Below the pieces are notes generated by a model. That model did not search any database. It was not told where the DNA came from and saw only the letters and a program-made list of their open reading frames with translations. Below, piece by piece: positions 1-8,399 of a DNA stretch of 64,000 bases (positions are counted from its first letter, which is position 1; every line of letters begins with the position of its first letter). Source of the stretch: Streptomyces sp. NRRL F-5123 (GTDB taxonomy: Bacteria; Actinomycetota; Actinomycetes; Streptomycetales; Streptomycetaceae); assembly GCF_000721495.1 (NCBI RefSeq), contig NZ_JOHY01000011.1, positions 124,001-188,000 on the forward strand, in the 5' to 3' direction. The position numbers and the translations under genes were made by a program.

Positions 1-255
1 GGGGTGCACTACCCGAGCGACGTCGCGGGCGGCGCGCTGCTGGGCGCGGTCGCCGCGCGGGCGGGCCGGGCGTGGGTCGCCGGGGAGGGCCCGGACGTCC
101 CGGACGCCCTGCGCGACGCCGCCCGGCACGTACTGCCGCGAATCACCGGCATATTGCCGGGCGCCGCGGCCGCCGCACGGGCCCTGCCGCAAATCACCCG
201 CATACTTCCGGGCGCCGCAGGCCTGGGCCGCCGAGGGGGTGGGCGGCATGGGTGA
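1..255 (+). CDS. PAP2-family phosphatase, C-terminal part
   Basis: Only the 3' end of the gene is in the window, with no start codon. The first residues, GVHYPSDVAGGALLG, are the last conserved motif of the PAP2 superfamily, with the catalytic histidine (H3) and the nearby aspartate. The family removes phosphate from lipid or isoprenoid phosphates at the membrane. The stop codon overlaps the start of the UbiA-type gene, so the two are translationally coupled. In mycobacteria a PAP2 protein next to DPPR synthase is thought to dephosphorylate decaprenyl-phosphoryl-5-phosphoribose, and the same job is inferred here. The C-terminal tail contains a duplicated ITxILPGAA segment (about residues 47-71 of this fragment). 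Confidence 0.85.
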   Translation, partial: GVHYPSDVAGGALLGAVAARAGRAWVAGEGPDVPDALRDAARHVLPRITGILPGAAAAARALPQITRILPGAAGLGRRGGGRHG

Positions 256-1216
256 GCCGTCCGCCGTGCTCGTCGAGGAGACGACGGGGGGTGCGGGGGT
301 CGCGGGGCTCGGGGTGGGACGGGTGCCGGGCGGACTGTCCGCGGGGCTGGTGCGGACCGCCCGGCCCCGCCAGTGGGTCAAGAACGGGCTGGTCCTGGCC
401 GCGCCCTTCGCCGCCGGGCGGCTGCTGACCGCGGGCGAGTGCGTGCAGCTCGGCGTCGTCCTGGTGCTGTTCACCGCGTGCGCGTCCGCCGTCTACCTGA
501 TCAACGACGCCCGGGACGCCGAGGCCGACCGGGCCCACCCGGTCAAGCGCCGCCGCCCGGTGGCCTGCGGGCAGGTGCCGGTCGGCGCCGCCTACGCCGC
601 GGGCGCCGCACTCGCCGTGGCCGCGCCCGCGACCGCCGCCCTCACCTGTAACGTCGACACCGCCGGGCTGCTCGCGGGCTATGTGCTGATGCAGCTGGCC
701 TACTGCGTGTGGCTCAAGCACATGCTGGTCGTCGACCTGGTGATCGTCACCACCGGCTTCCTGATGCGCGCCATGGCGGGCGGTGTCGCCCTCGGCATCG
801 GGCTGTCGCGCTGGTTCCTGATCACGTCCGGCTTCTGCGCCCTCTTCGTCGTCGCCGCCAAGCGGTATTCGGAGCTGGTGCTGATGTCCGGTCAGGACGG
901 CGACGTGGCCGCCTCCCGCGCGCTGCTCGGCGCGTACACCCCGGGATACCTGCGCTTCGTGTGGCAGCTCGCGGCCGGTGTCGGGGTGCTGGCCTACTGC
1001 CTGTGGGCGATGGAGACCGGGGCGCGCCCGTCGGGGCTGCTGCCCTGGCGCCAGCTGTCCATGGTGCCCTTCATCCTCTCGGTGCTGCGCTACGCCGTCT
1101 TCGCCGACGCCGGGTCGGCCGGAGCGCCCGAGGACGTGCTGCTGCGCGACCGCGCCCTGGTGGTGATCGGACTGGCATGGGGGGCGCTGTACGTGCTCGC
1201 CGCGGTCAACAGGTGA
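248..1216 (+). CDS. UbiA-family decaprenyl-phosphate phosphoribosyltransferase
   Basis: This is a multi-pass membrane prenyltransferase of about 322 residues. The motif NDARDAEADRAHPVKRRRP near residue 80 is the Asp-rich NDxxDxxxDRxHPxKRxRP signature of DPPR synthases (Rv3806c type), which join PRPP to decaprenyl phosphate. A second Asp/Lys-containing segment (AKRYSELVLM) follows about 115 residues later. The ATG at 248 overlaps the PAP2 stop; an in-frame GTG at 239 is the alternative start. Its neighbours, PAP2 upstream and GtrA downstream, match the mycobacterial polyprenyl-phosphopentose gene set. The exact sugar product in this organism is inferred. Confidence 0.88.
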   Translation: MGEPSAVLVEETTGGAGVAGLGVGRVPGGLSAGLVRTARPRQWVKNGLVLAAPFAAGRLLTAGECVQLGVVLVLFTACASAVYLINDARDAEADRAHPVKRRRPVACGQVPVGAAYAAGAALAVAAPATAALTCNVDTAGLLAGYVLMQLAYCVWLKHMLVVDLVIVTTGFLMRAMAGGVALGIGLSRWFLITSGFCALFVVAAKRYSELVLMSGQDGDVAASRALLGAYTPGYLRFVWQLAAGVGVLAYCLWAMETGARPSGLLPWRQLSMVPFILSVLRYAVFADAGSAGAPEDVLLRDRALVVIGLAWGALYVLAAVNR

Positions 1217-1422
1217 GCGGGCGCGGCGCACCGTCCCGGCGTACATTGCGCCGCCCGCCGCGTATTGCCACGCGGCGGGCCCTTCGCCGTACATTGCCGC
1301 GCCTGCGGCGTAACGGCGCCGGCTTCCGGCTCGCCCGGCGTGCGGTGCCGCGCCGTTCGCGCGGGCGCCCGCACCGCCCCGCCGGGGGAATCGCCGCCCT
1401 CTTCCCGGCGCGGCTGCGGTCC

Positions 1423-1881
1423 ATGTTCCCGGAGATCGCCGGATTCGCCCTCGCCGGGGGCGCCGCCTATGCCGCGGACCTGGCCCTTTTCATCTGGCTG
1501 CGCGGCCACGCCGGGCTCGGCCCGCTCTCCGCCAAGGCGCTGTCCTTCCTCGCCGGTTGCGGCGTGGCGTACAACGGCAACGCGCTGGGTACGTACCGGC
1601 GCCGCGTCCTGGCCACCCCGCGGGTGCGCCGCTACGGCGTCTTCTTCGCCGTCAACGCGGCGGGCGCGGGCGTGCAGCTGCTGTGCCTCGCCGTGTCGCA
1701 CTACGCGCTGGGCCTCACCGGCGCGCGGGCCGACGTCCTGTCGGGCGGGGTGATCGGCATGGCGCTGGCGACGGCGCTGCGTTTCTGGGGCACCCGCACG
1801 CTGGTCTTCCGTACCGCCACCCGGCGCAGTCGCGGCGTGCGGCGGGCCGACGAGGGTAGCCGACCCACATGGACTGGCTGA
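1423..1881 (+). CDS. GtrA-family membrane protein
   Basis: The roughly 150-residue product begins MFPEIAGFALAGGAAYAADL and has four hydrophobic segments, the usual GtrA architecture. GtrA proteins help move polyprenyl-linked sugars across the membrane; Rv3789 in mycobacteria is linked to decaprenyl-phosphoarabinose. The reading frame continues upstream to a GTG at 1213 that overlaps the stop of the UbiA gene (GTGA). That start would add about 70 Arg-rich, low-complexity residues. I chose the ATG at 1423 because the family fold starts there, but coupling at 1213 is possible. No clear ribosome binding site supports either start. Confidence 0.8.
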   Translation: MFPEIAGFALAGGAAYAADLALFIWLRGHAGLGPLSAKALSFLAGCGVAYNGNALGTYRRRVLATPRVRRYGVFFAVNAAGAGVQLLCLAVSHYALGLTGARADVLSGGVIGMALATALRFWGTRTLVFRTATRRSRGVRRADEGSRPTWTG

Positions 1882-2858
1882 CCCGTATCCCGTGGATCGG
1901 TCCACGGCTCGGGCCGTGGTACGACCACCGCGTCAAGCCGCGCGTCGAACGCGCGATGCGCACCCACGCCTACCGCGCCTTCGACCATCTCCAGGACGTG
2001 CACTGGACGCGGCTGGCGGCCGCGATGACCTTCACCAGCTTCCTGGCGCTCTTCCCGCTGATCACGGTCGCGGCCGCGGTGGGCGCGGCCCTGCTGTCGC
2101 AGGGGCAGCTGAACCGGCTGGAGAACAAGCTCATCGACCAGATTCCCGGCATCGCCGACCAGATCGACGTCCACGGCCTGGTCGCCAACGCGGGCACGGT
2201 CGGCCTCATCGCCTCCGGCGTGCTGCTCTTCACCGGCATCGGCTGGGTCAGCTCGCTGCGGGACTGCCTGCGCGCGGTGTGGCGCAAGGACAACGTGCAC
2301 CCCAACCCGGTGAAGGCCAAGCTCAAGGACGCCGTGATCCTGCTGGGCCTCGGCGTCGCCGCGCTCGTCTCGCTCGGTGCGTCCGGCTTCGCCACCACCG
2401 CCGTCAACTGGACCGCAGACCGCATCGGCCTGTCCGAGCACGGTGCCGGGCGCGTCGCGCTGGCGATCGTCGGCTACCTGCTGGCGGTGACCGCCGACTT
2501 CCTCATCCTTGTGTACCTGCTCACGCTCACGCCCGGCGTCGACCCGCCCCGGCAGGCCGTGGTGGTGGCCGCGACGATCGGGGCCGCCGGCCTCGAGATC
2601 CTGAAGGTCGCCCTGTCCGGCTACCTCCAGCGCGTCGCCGGACGCAACATCTACGGGGCCTTCGGCACGCCCATCGCGCTGCTGCTGTGGTTCAACTTCA
2701 TGGCCAAGCTGCTGCTGTTCTGCGCCGCCTGGACCGTCACCCCGCGCTACCCGCCCGAGCCGCTGGGCCCCCACCCGCCGCTCCCCGAGGAGGGCGGCGG
2801 GGCGACCCGCTGGAAGGCGTCGCCGCCGCCGGGGGAAGCCCCCGAGATCCGCCCGTAA
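1869..2858 (+). CDS. YihY/BrkB-family inner membrane protein
   Basis: This 329-residue protein has a short cytoplasmic N-terminus followed by about six membrane segments. They start at the stretch around TRLAAAMTFTSFLALFPLITV, the conserved opening of the YihY/BrkB family. The motif GRNIYGAFGTPIALLLWF near the end is also characteristic. The C-terminus is a Pro/Gly-rich cytoplasmic tail. Function is not established for the family; older RNase BN labels are wrong. The start codon overlaps the end of the GtrA gene by 13 bp, so it probably belongs to the same transcript. Confidence 0.9.
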   Translation: MDWLTRIPWIGPRLGPWYDHRVKPRVERAMRTHAYRAFDHLQDVHWTRLAAAMTFTSFLALFPLITVAAAVGAALLSQGQLNRLENKLIDQIPGIADQIDVHGLVANAGTVGLIASGVLLFTGIGWVSSLRDCLRAVWRKDNVHPNPVKAKLKDAVILLGLGVAALVSLGASGFATTAVNWTADRIGLSEHGAGRVALAIVGYLLAVTADFLILVYLLTLTPGVDPPRQAVVVAATIGAAGLEILKVALSGYLQRVAGRNIYGAFGTPIALLLWFNFMAKLLLFCAAWTVTPRYPPEPLGPHPPLPEEGGGATRWKASPPPGEAPEIRP

Positions 2859-2954
2859 CAAACGGAGGGGAGAATTCAGGCAGCCGCCCGCCACCCGGGC
2901 CGGTCCGCCCGTACGACGCGGCGGACGAACGACGGACGAAAGACCCCGCACCGC

Positions 2955-3425
2955 ATGCACATCGCGACAGACGACCTCTCGGGCCCCGAGATAGCCGACT
3001 TCCTCCACGAGCACCTGGCGCACATGCGCTCCCTCTCGCCGCCCGAGAGCACCCACGCCCTGGACCTCGACGCCCTGCGGGCGCCCGGCGTCACCTTCTG
3101 GTCGGTACGGGACGGCGACGACGGCAGCGGCCCCGTCGTCGGCTGCGGCGCCCTCAAGGCGCTCGACGCGCGGCACGCCGAGCTGAAGTCGATGCGCACC
3201 CGGCCCGCGCGGCAGCGCGGCGGCGTCGCGTCGCTGCTGCTCACGCACATCCTCGGCGAGGCCGCCGGGATGGGCTTCACCCGGCTGAGCCTGGAGACGG
3301 GCAGCGACGAACCGTTCCTGCCCGCGCGCAGGCTCTACGCGAAGTTCGGCTTCACCGAGTGCCCGCCCTTCGGCGACTACCGGCCCGACCCGTACAGCAC
3401 CTTCATGACCCGCGAGCTGGGCTGA
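2955..3425 (+). CDS. GNAT-family N-acetyltransferase
   Basis: This is a 156-residue single-domain GNAT. The acetyl-CoA pyrophosphate loop is represented by RTRPARQRGGVASLLL (about residues 76-91), preceded by the beta-strand VVGCGALKAL. The C-terminal part, RRLYAKFGFTECPPFGDY, is the usual GNAT motif B region. The layout resembles small PhnO/YsnE-type acetyltransferases. The substrate cannot be read from the sequence. It is followed by the convergently transcribed DD-carboxypeptidase gene 36 bp away. Confidence 0.88.
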   Translation: MHIATDDLSGPEIADFLHEHLAHMRSLSPPESTHALDLDALRAPGVTFWSVRDGDDGSGPVVGCGALKALDARHAELKSMRTRPARQRGGVASLLLTHILGEAAGMGFTRLSLETGSDEPFLPARRLYAKFGFTECPPFGDYRPDPYSTFMTRELG

Positions 3426-3461
3426 CGGCCGAGTCGCCGGCCCTCCCCGCCCCCGCGGGGC

Positions 3462-4847
3462 TCAGCGTCTGCGGTGGCCGCGGCGCCGCCCGCCGCCCGA
3501 GTCGCCCGGGGTGCGCGGTTCGCCGGACCCGGTGCCGGAGCCGATGCCGGACCCGCCCGCCGCTCCCGGCAGCGGGCGCCGGCGGCGGATGACGGCCACG
3601 ACCGCACCCAGCACCACGACCGTGCCCAGCGCGATGCCCGCGGCCGTCCAGATACCGCCGGAGGAGGACGAGGTCGCGTTCGCCGAGGCGTCCACGTGCC
3701 CGGCCGGGGCCTTCGCGGCCGCGCTGGCCGAGGCCGCTGCCTCCTGCGACGCCTTGACCTGGCTCAGCGGCGGCACCAGCGTGCCGACCGGCTTGGCCGT
3801 GGTGCCGGTCTTGAAGCCCCAGTCCAGCAGCGAGGCGGCCTCGCGGTAGACGTTGTTGTGGCCGGGGGCCGGGTTCATGACCGTGACCAGCAGCGTCCGG
3901 CCGCCCCGCTGGGCGACACCGGTGTAGGTGGCGCCCGCGTTCGTGGTGTTGCCGTTCTTCACACCGGCGATACCGGAGTAGCGCTTCAGGTCGTAGTCGC
4001 CGCTCAGCAGGCGGTCGGTGTTCTGGATCTGGAAGGACTCACGGACCTTCTTGCCGGTCTTCTTGTCCTTCGTGAAGTCCCCGGGGAACTGCGCGACGAC
4101 CGTCGAGCAGTACGCGCGGAAGTCGGCGTTCAGCAGGCCCTGGCGGGCGAAGAGCGTCAGGTCGTACGCACTGCTGTGCTGGCCCGGCTCGTCGTAGCCG
4201 TCCGGCGTGACGACGTTGGTGTCGTTCGCCTGCAGCTCCTTGGCCATGGCGTTCATGTCGGCAACCGTCTTCGGCACGCCGCCGTTCATCGCCGCCAGGA
4301 CGTGCACCGCGTCGTTGCCCGAGCGCAGGAAGACGCCGAGCCACAGGTCCTTGACCGTGTACGGGTGGTTCTCCTGTATGCCGACCAGGCTGCTGCCCTC
4401 GCCCATGCCCTTGAGGTCACCGGCGGCGACGACATGCGTCTGCGTCTGCGGGAACTTCGGCAGCACGGTGTCCGCGAAGAGCATCTTCAGGGTGCTGGCC
4501 GGGGGCAGCTGCCAGTGCGCGTTGTGTTCCGCGAGGATGTCGCCGGTCTCCGCGTCCGCGATCAGCCACGAGCGGGCGGTCAGCTTGGCGGGCAGCGCCG
4601 GGGCTCCCGCCGACAGATCCACCTGGGTGCCGGGCACCCCCAGCCGGTCCCCGCCGACCGTCGACATCTGCGCCGGCGGCTGCGGGGTCTTGGGGGCGCG
4701 GGCGGGCGCGGCGCCCGCCGTCCCCGCGCAGACGGTGCCGCCCAGCAGTGCGGCGGCAGCGAGGCTCGCGAGGGCCCCCGCGACTCGGCGTCGCCGGGCG
4801 GCGCGCGGCCTCGCGGGGCGGTCAGGTCCGGTGAGAGACGTCAGCAC
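3462..4847 (-). CDS. D-alanyl-D-alanine carboxypeptidase (S11 family)
   Basis: The 461-residue protein starts at GTG 4847 and has an N-terminal signal peptide ending near AGTAGAAPA. The S11 active-site motifs are present: STLK (SxxK, nucleophile Ser), SGN (SxN), and KNG in VKNGNTTNAG, where most homologues have KTG. A C-terminal transmembrane helix (GIALGTVVVLGAVVAVI) plus an Arg-rich tail anchors it to the membrane. The enzyme trims the terminal D-Ala from peptidoglycan stem peptides. The adjacent divergent SCO4848-type gene is the usual Streptomyces neighbour. Confidence 0.93.
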   Translation of the reverse strand: MLTSLTGPDRPARPRAARRRRVAGALASLAAAALLGGTVCAGTAGAAPARAPKTPQPPAQMSTVGGDRLGVPGTQVDLSAGAPALPAKLTARSWLIADAETGDILAEHNAHWQLPPASTLKMLFADTVLPKFPQTQTHVVAAGDLKGMGEGSSLVGIQENHPYTVKDLWLGVFLRSGNDAVHVLAAMNGGVPKTVADMNAMAKELQANDTNVVTPDGYDEPGQHSSAYDLTLFARQGLLNADFRAYCSTVVAQFPGDFTKDKKTGKKVRESFQIQNTDRLLSGDYDLKRYSGIAGVKNGNTTNAGATYTGVAQRGGRTLLVTVMNPAPGHNNVYREAASLLDWGFKTGTTAKPVGTLVPPLSQVKASQEAAASASAAAKAPAGHVDASANATSSSSGGIWTAAGIALGTVVVLGAVVAVIRRRRPLPGAAGGSGIGSGTGSGEPRTPGDSGGGRRRGHRRR

Positions 4848-4952
4848 CCGCCCGAACGTACAGGGCGAAGATGTCCGCGCGCCCCCCAGGTCCCGGACCA
4901 CCCCCCTCCCCCGCCGCCGAGCCGCCGCGCGCCGCGGCACATACTGGGACGT

Positions 4953-5258
4953 ATGAAGCTCAGTCGCCCGGTCTCCTGGTTCCTCGCCGCCTTCGGGGTC
5001 TGGTCCTGGATCGTCTGGACCACCTTTGTCAAGAATTTGTGGAAGGACACCAGCGGCCTGGCCTTCCACGACGGCGACCACGGGTCGCCGACCGCCTACT
5101 TCTGGATCCACCTCACCCTCGCGGTGGTCTCCACGGTCCTCGGCACCGCGATCGGCGTCCTCGGCATCCGCGGTCTGCGCGCCCTGCGCCGTGAGCCCGC
5201 GCGCGAGGCGCCCGTCAGCCGGGAACCCGCACCGGAGCTGGAGCTGCGGCAGCGCTAG
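4953..5258 (+). CDS. SCO4848-family small membrane protein
   Basis: This 101-residue protein has two membrane segments, SWFLAAFGVWSWIVWTTFV near the N-terminus and FWIHLTLAVVSTVLGTAIGVLGI in the middle, and a charged C-terminus. It matches the small family I remember as SCO4848, found beside the DD-carboxypeptidase gene in Streptomyces. No function is known. CATACT at 4940-4945 sits 7 nt before the ATG, so the transcript may be leaderless. Confidence 0.82.
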   Translation: MKLSRPVSWFLAAFGVWSWIVWTTFVKNLWKDTSGLAFHDGDHGSPTAYFWIHLTLAVVSTVLGTAIGVLGIRGLRALRREPAREAPVSREPAPELELRQR

Positions 5259-5290
5259 TGCTGTGACCGGGGCGTTCCCGGGCTGAGCGC

Positions 5291-5887
5291 TCAGCTCTCG
5301 TGCGACGCCAGGCGGGCGGTGAGGGCGGCCTTCGCCGCGGGCCACTCGTCGGCCAGGACCGAGAAGTAGACGGTGTCGCGCCAGGTGCCGTCCGGGCGGC
5401 GGCGGTGGCGGCGCAGGACGCCCTCGCGCTGCGCGCCGAGGCGGGCGATGGCCGCCTGGGAGCGGAGGTTGAGGTGGTCGGTCTTGAGCTGGACGCGGCC
5501 CATGCCCAGCTCCTCGAACGCGTGCGCCAGCAGCAGGAGCTTGGCCTCGGTGTTGACGGAGCTGCGCCAGTACGCGCGGCCGTACCACGTCCAGCCGATT
5601 TCCAGCCGCTCGTCGGGGACGGCGACGTCCATGTACGTCGTCCAGCCGACCGCCCGGCCCGACGGCAGGTGGACGACGGCGAAGGGCACGTACGGCCCCT
5701 CCAGGACGATCCGCAGGCGCTGCGCGAGTTCGTCCTCGGTGCGCGGGGCCGGTCCACCCTGCCAGCGCCACACCTCCTCGTCCCCGCCGCCCGCGGCGAA
5801 CAGGTCGGGCAGGTGTGCGGGCGTGAGCGGTTCGAGCCGGACGGTGCGGCCGGTGAGGGTCACGGGGACGGGGTGCGTGGCGGTCAT
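5291..5887 (-). CDS. GNAT-family N-acetyltransferase (RimJ/RimL-like)
   Basis: This protein of about 198 residues has the RimJ/RimL-type GNAT layout: VTLTGRTVRLEPLTPAHLPDLF at the start, EIGWTWYGRAYWRSSVNTEAK in the centre (the acetyl-CoA-binding stretch) and LKTDHLNLRSQAAIARLGAQ near the end. These enzymes often act on protein N-termini or small molecules; the substrate is unknown. In-frame starts lie at 5887 (ATG), 5899 (ATG) and 5908 (GTG). I chose 5887 because family homology begins right after it. Confidence 0.87.
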   Translation of the reverse strand: MTATHPVPVTLTGRTVRLEPLTPAHLPDLFAAGGGDEEVWRWQGGPAPRTEDELAQRLRIVLEGPYVPFAVVHLPSGRAVGWTTYMDVAVPDERLEIGWTWYGRAYWRSSVNTEAKLLLLAHAFEELGMGRVQLKTDHLNLRSQAAIARLGAQREGVLRRHRRRPDGTWRDTVYFSVLADEWPAAKAALTARLASHES

Positions 5888-5985
5888 GACCAGGGACATT
5901 AGGCACACCCCGACGCGCCGGGCAAAACGGTTCGCCGTACACGGAGCGTGTAGTGTCGCTGCTCATCCGCCGGAAGGAGGCCGCT

Positions 5986-6504
5986 TTGCTGTCCCAGGAC
6001 CTGGTGCCGCTGCCCACCGCACGGCTCTCGTTCCGGCAGATGACCGAGGCCGACCTCGACGCGATGGCCGCGCTGCTCGGCGACCCCGACGTCATGCGGC
6101 ACTACCCGCGGCCCAAGTCGCGGGAGGAGGCCGCCGACTGGATCGCGTGGAACCGCCGCCTCTACCGCGAGGCGGGGCACGGCCTGTGGATCGTCACCCT
6201 CCGCGACACCGGCGCCTTCGTCGGCGACTGCGGGCTCACCCCGCAACTCATCGAGGGCGTCACGGAGATCGAGGTCGGCTACCACGTCCGCGCCGCCCTC
6301 CAGGGCCACGGCTACGCCACGGAAGCGGCGGCCGCCTGCCGGGACTTCGCGCGTGACGTGCTCGACGCGAAGCGGTTGATCGCGATCATCCGGCCCGACA
6401 ACGCGGCGTCGCGGCGGGTCGCCGAGAAGATCGGCCTGCCCTTCGAGCGGACGGCGATCTCGCGTTCGGACCTGCCGGTCCACATCCACGCGGCTGATCT
6501 CTAG
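5986..6504 (+). CDS. GNAT-family N-acetyltransferase
   Basis: I chose the TTG at 5986 because a strong AAGGAGG lies 5 nt before it (5974-5980). A GTG at 5953 is in frame but would place that Shine-Dalgarno sequence inside the gene. The product of about 172 residues has the RimJ/RimL-like pattern: LPTARLSFRQMTEADLDAM, EIEVGYHVRAALQGHGYATEAAAA (acetyl-CoA loop) and IIRPDNAASRRVAEKIG. The substrate is unknown. It is transcribed divergently from the neighbouring GNAT at 5291-5887. Confidence 0.88.
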   Translation: MLSQDLVPLPTARLSFRQMTEADLDAMAALLGDPDVMRHYPRPKSREEAADWIAWNRRLYREAGHGLWIVTLRDTGAFVGDCGLTPQLIEGVTEIEVGYHVRAALQGHGYATEAAAACRDFARDVLDAKRLIAIIRPDNAASRRVAEKIGLPFERTAISRSDLPVHIHAADL

Positions 6505-6550
6505 CGGCTGGCCTTCAGCGGGGACGCCCGGGGCTGCGGGGTGCGGTCCG

Positions 6551-6682
6551 CCGCGCGACCGTCCGCCGGTGGGTGGTTGCCCGCGCAGTTCCCCGCGCCC
6601 CTGAAAACGCGCACTCCGCGCGCAGAGCCCAGCCCACCAGGGGCGCGTGGGGGCACCTCCCGGGCGAAGCCCGGGGGAGAAC
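6551..6682. repeat. Composite intergenic repeat
   Basis: This gap between two GNAT genes is a mosaic of repeats. Positions 6551-6579 match 21918-21946 in 27 of 29 bases. GCGCAGTTCCCCGCGCCCCT (6583-6602) pairs with the split complement AGGGGCGCG (6639-6647) and GAACTGCGCG (from about 6679). The complement is interrupted at 6648-6680 by a GGGGGCACCTCCC...GGGGGAG palindrome that also occurs at 24161-24196 and inside pcrA (51562-51597). No coding signal is visible here. Confidence 0.75.
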
Positions 6683-6790
6683 TGCGCGACCAGCCACGGC
6701 GAAAGGGAACGGTCCCGCCACGGCGGGAAGAGGCACCCCGTGGGGTTAACCGGTGGAGCCGCACCGGGTGCGGGCGGTAGCGTCGCGCGC

Positions 6791-7267
6791 GTGGGGGAAT
6801 CAGACGAGGCGAGCGGCAGGGTCATCGTACGGACGGCGGCGGCGGCAGACGCCGACGTCATCGCACGGGTGCACATGGACTCGCGGGCCGGCACGATGCC
6901 GTACCTGCCGCCGCAGGTGCGGACGCACGGCGAAGTGGCCCGCTGGGTACGGGAGATCGTGCTCGAGGAGTGCCGGGTGTGGGTCGCGGAGCGCGACGGC
7001 GGGGCGGTCGTGGGGTACGCGGCGCTCGACGGCGACATGCTCGATGCGCTGTACCTGCGGCCCGAGGCGCGGCGGCAGGGCATCGGCACGCTCCTGCTCG
7101 ACGAAGTCAGACGGCACAGCCCCGGCGGGCTGTCACTGCACGTCTTCCAGCAGAACACCGAGGCGCGGGCCTTCTACGCGCGGCACGGCTTCACCGTGCT
7201 CGACACGAACGACGGGGAGCGCAACATGGAGAAGCTGCCCGACATGACGCTGCGCTGGACGCCGTAA
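6791..7267 (+). CDS. GNAT-family N-acetyltransferase
   Basis: The GTG at 6791 gives a 158-residue product. TAGCGT at 6778-6783 sits 7 nt upstream, so the message is probably leaderless. The acetyl-CoA motif is LYLRPEARRQGIGTLLLDEV, and the C-terminal FQQNTEARAFYARHGF is the standard GNAT motif B. This is the compact YhbS/PhnO-like form. The substrate is unknown. The methyltransferase start codon follows immediately after its stop, so the two form an operon. Confidence 0.88.
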   Translation: MGESDEASGRVIVRTAAAADADVIARVHMDSRAGTMPYLPPQVRTHGEVARWVREIVLEECRVWVAERDGGAVVGYAALDGDMLDALYLRPEARRQGIGTLLLDEVRRHSPGGLSLHVFQQNTEARAFYARHGFTVLDTNDGERNMEKLPDMTLRWTP

Positions 7268-8089
7268 GTGGTGCGCGACGACCGCCCGGCGCAGGCGCGG
7301 CGGGCGGAGCTGGCGCGGACGTTCGACGGCGACGACGAGGACGCGGCGCGGTACGACCGGGCCCGGCCCGGCTATCCGGAGCGGATGTACGGGGACCTCG
7401 CGCGGCTCGCGGGGGCGGTGCCCGGGAGCCGGGTGCTGGAGGTGGGGTGCGGGACGGGGCAGGCGACCGTGCCGCTGACCGCGCGCGGATGCCGGGTCAC
7501 GGCGGTGGAGGCGGGGGCGCGGATGGCCGAGGTCGCGCGCCGCAGGCTGGGGGCGGACGCCGAGGTCGTGACGGCGGCGTTCGAGGGGTGGCAGCTGCCC
7601 GCGGAGCCGTACGACACGGTGCTCGCCGCGACGGCCTTCCACTGGATCGACCCGGCGGTACGGGTGGCGAAGGCCGCCGACGCGCTGCGGGCGGGCGGGG
7701 CGCTCGCCGTCGTCCGCACGCAGCACGTACGGGGCGGCACCGAGGACTTCTTCGCCGAGGCGCAAGGATGCTACGAGCGCTTCGACCCGGCCACCGAGCC
7801 GGGCCTGCGGCCGCCCGCCTCGGCCGACGTCGACGGCTCCGACCACGCCGTCGAGGTCGCGCGCAGCCGCCGCTTCGGCCCGACCCTCTTCCGCCGCTAC
7901 GAGCGCGACCTGACGTACACCACCGCGGAGTACCTCGACCTGCTCCGCACCTACTCCGGCCACCGCGCCCTCCCCGAGCCCGCCCGCAGAGGCCTGCTGG
8001 GCTGCCTCGGCGCCCTCATCGACGGGCGGTACGGGGGCCGGGTGACGAAGCGCTACCTCGTCGAGCTGGCCGTCTCCCACCGCCGCTGA
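7268..8089 (+). CDS. Class I SAM-dependent methyltransferase
   Basis: This 273-residue methyltransferase starts directly at the end of the GNAT gene. Motif I, VLEVGCGTGQATVPL (about residues 55-69), binds S-adenosylmethionine, and AVEA follows as the acidic motif. FHWIDPAVRVAKAADALRAGG matches the methyltransferase 11/25 family. The N-terminal DAARYDRARPGYPERMY is typical of Streptomyces and plant small-molecule methyltransferases of this family. The substrate is unknown. Confidence 0.9.
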   Translation: MVRDDRPAQARRAELARTFDGDDEDAARYDRARPGYPERMYGDLARLAGAVPGSRVLEVGCGTGQATVPLTARGCRVTAVEAGARMAEVARRRLGADAEVVTAAFEGWQLPAEPYDTVLAATAFHWIDPAVRVAKAADALRAGGALAVVRTQHVRGGTEDFFAEAQGCYERFDPATEPGLRPPASADVDGSDHAVEVARSRRFGPTLFRRYERDLTYTTAEYLDLLRTYSGHRALPEPARRGLLGCLGALIDGRYGGRVTKRYLVELAVSHRR

Positions 8090-8399
8090 GCTGTTACCGA
8101 TCCCGGCCGCCGGCCGCCCGCCGCCCGGGCGGGCGTTCGGGGTGGCCCGCGGGGTGGCGGACCGGCGGCCGCCGGGCACCGCATGCCGGGCGCACGCGGT
8201 TTCGTGCGGGTCGTACGAACGACACACCGAACCGGTGATCACGTGCGCCACGCAGCCGACGATTACGGAATTGTCCGGAATCGGTAACACGGTGCCGCCC
8301 TTCCGCACGCCACAGGGGTGCCGGAGCGACCGTGTGGTCCCCGGCACGGCCATCCCGCGCCGGGCCACGAAGAACAGCACCAACACGAAAGGGGACCAC
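8090..8399. other. 310-bp intergenic region, no gene seen
   Basis: No convincing reading frame lies here. The right half (8240-8330) is less GC-rich and includes GATTACGGAATTGTCCGGAA, which is where I would expect the promoter of the secreted lamin-tail gene. AAAGGGGA at 8388-8395 is its ribosome binding site. Confidence 0.5.
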
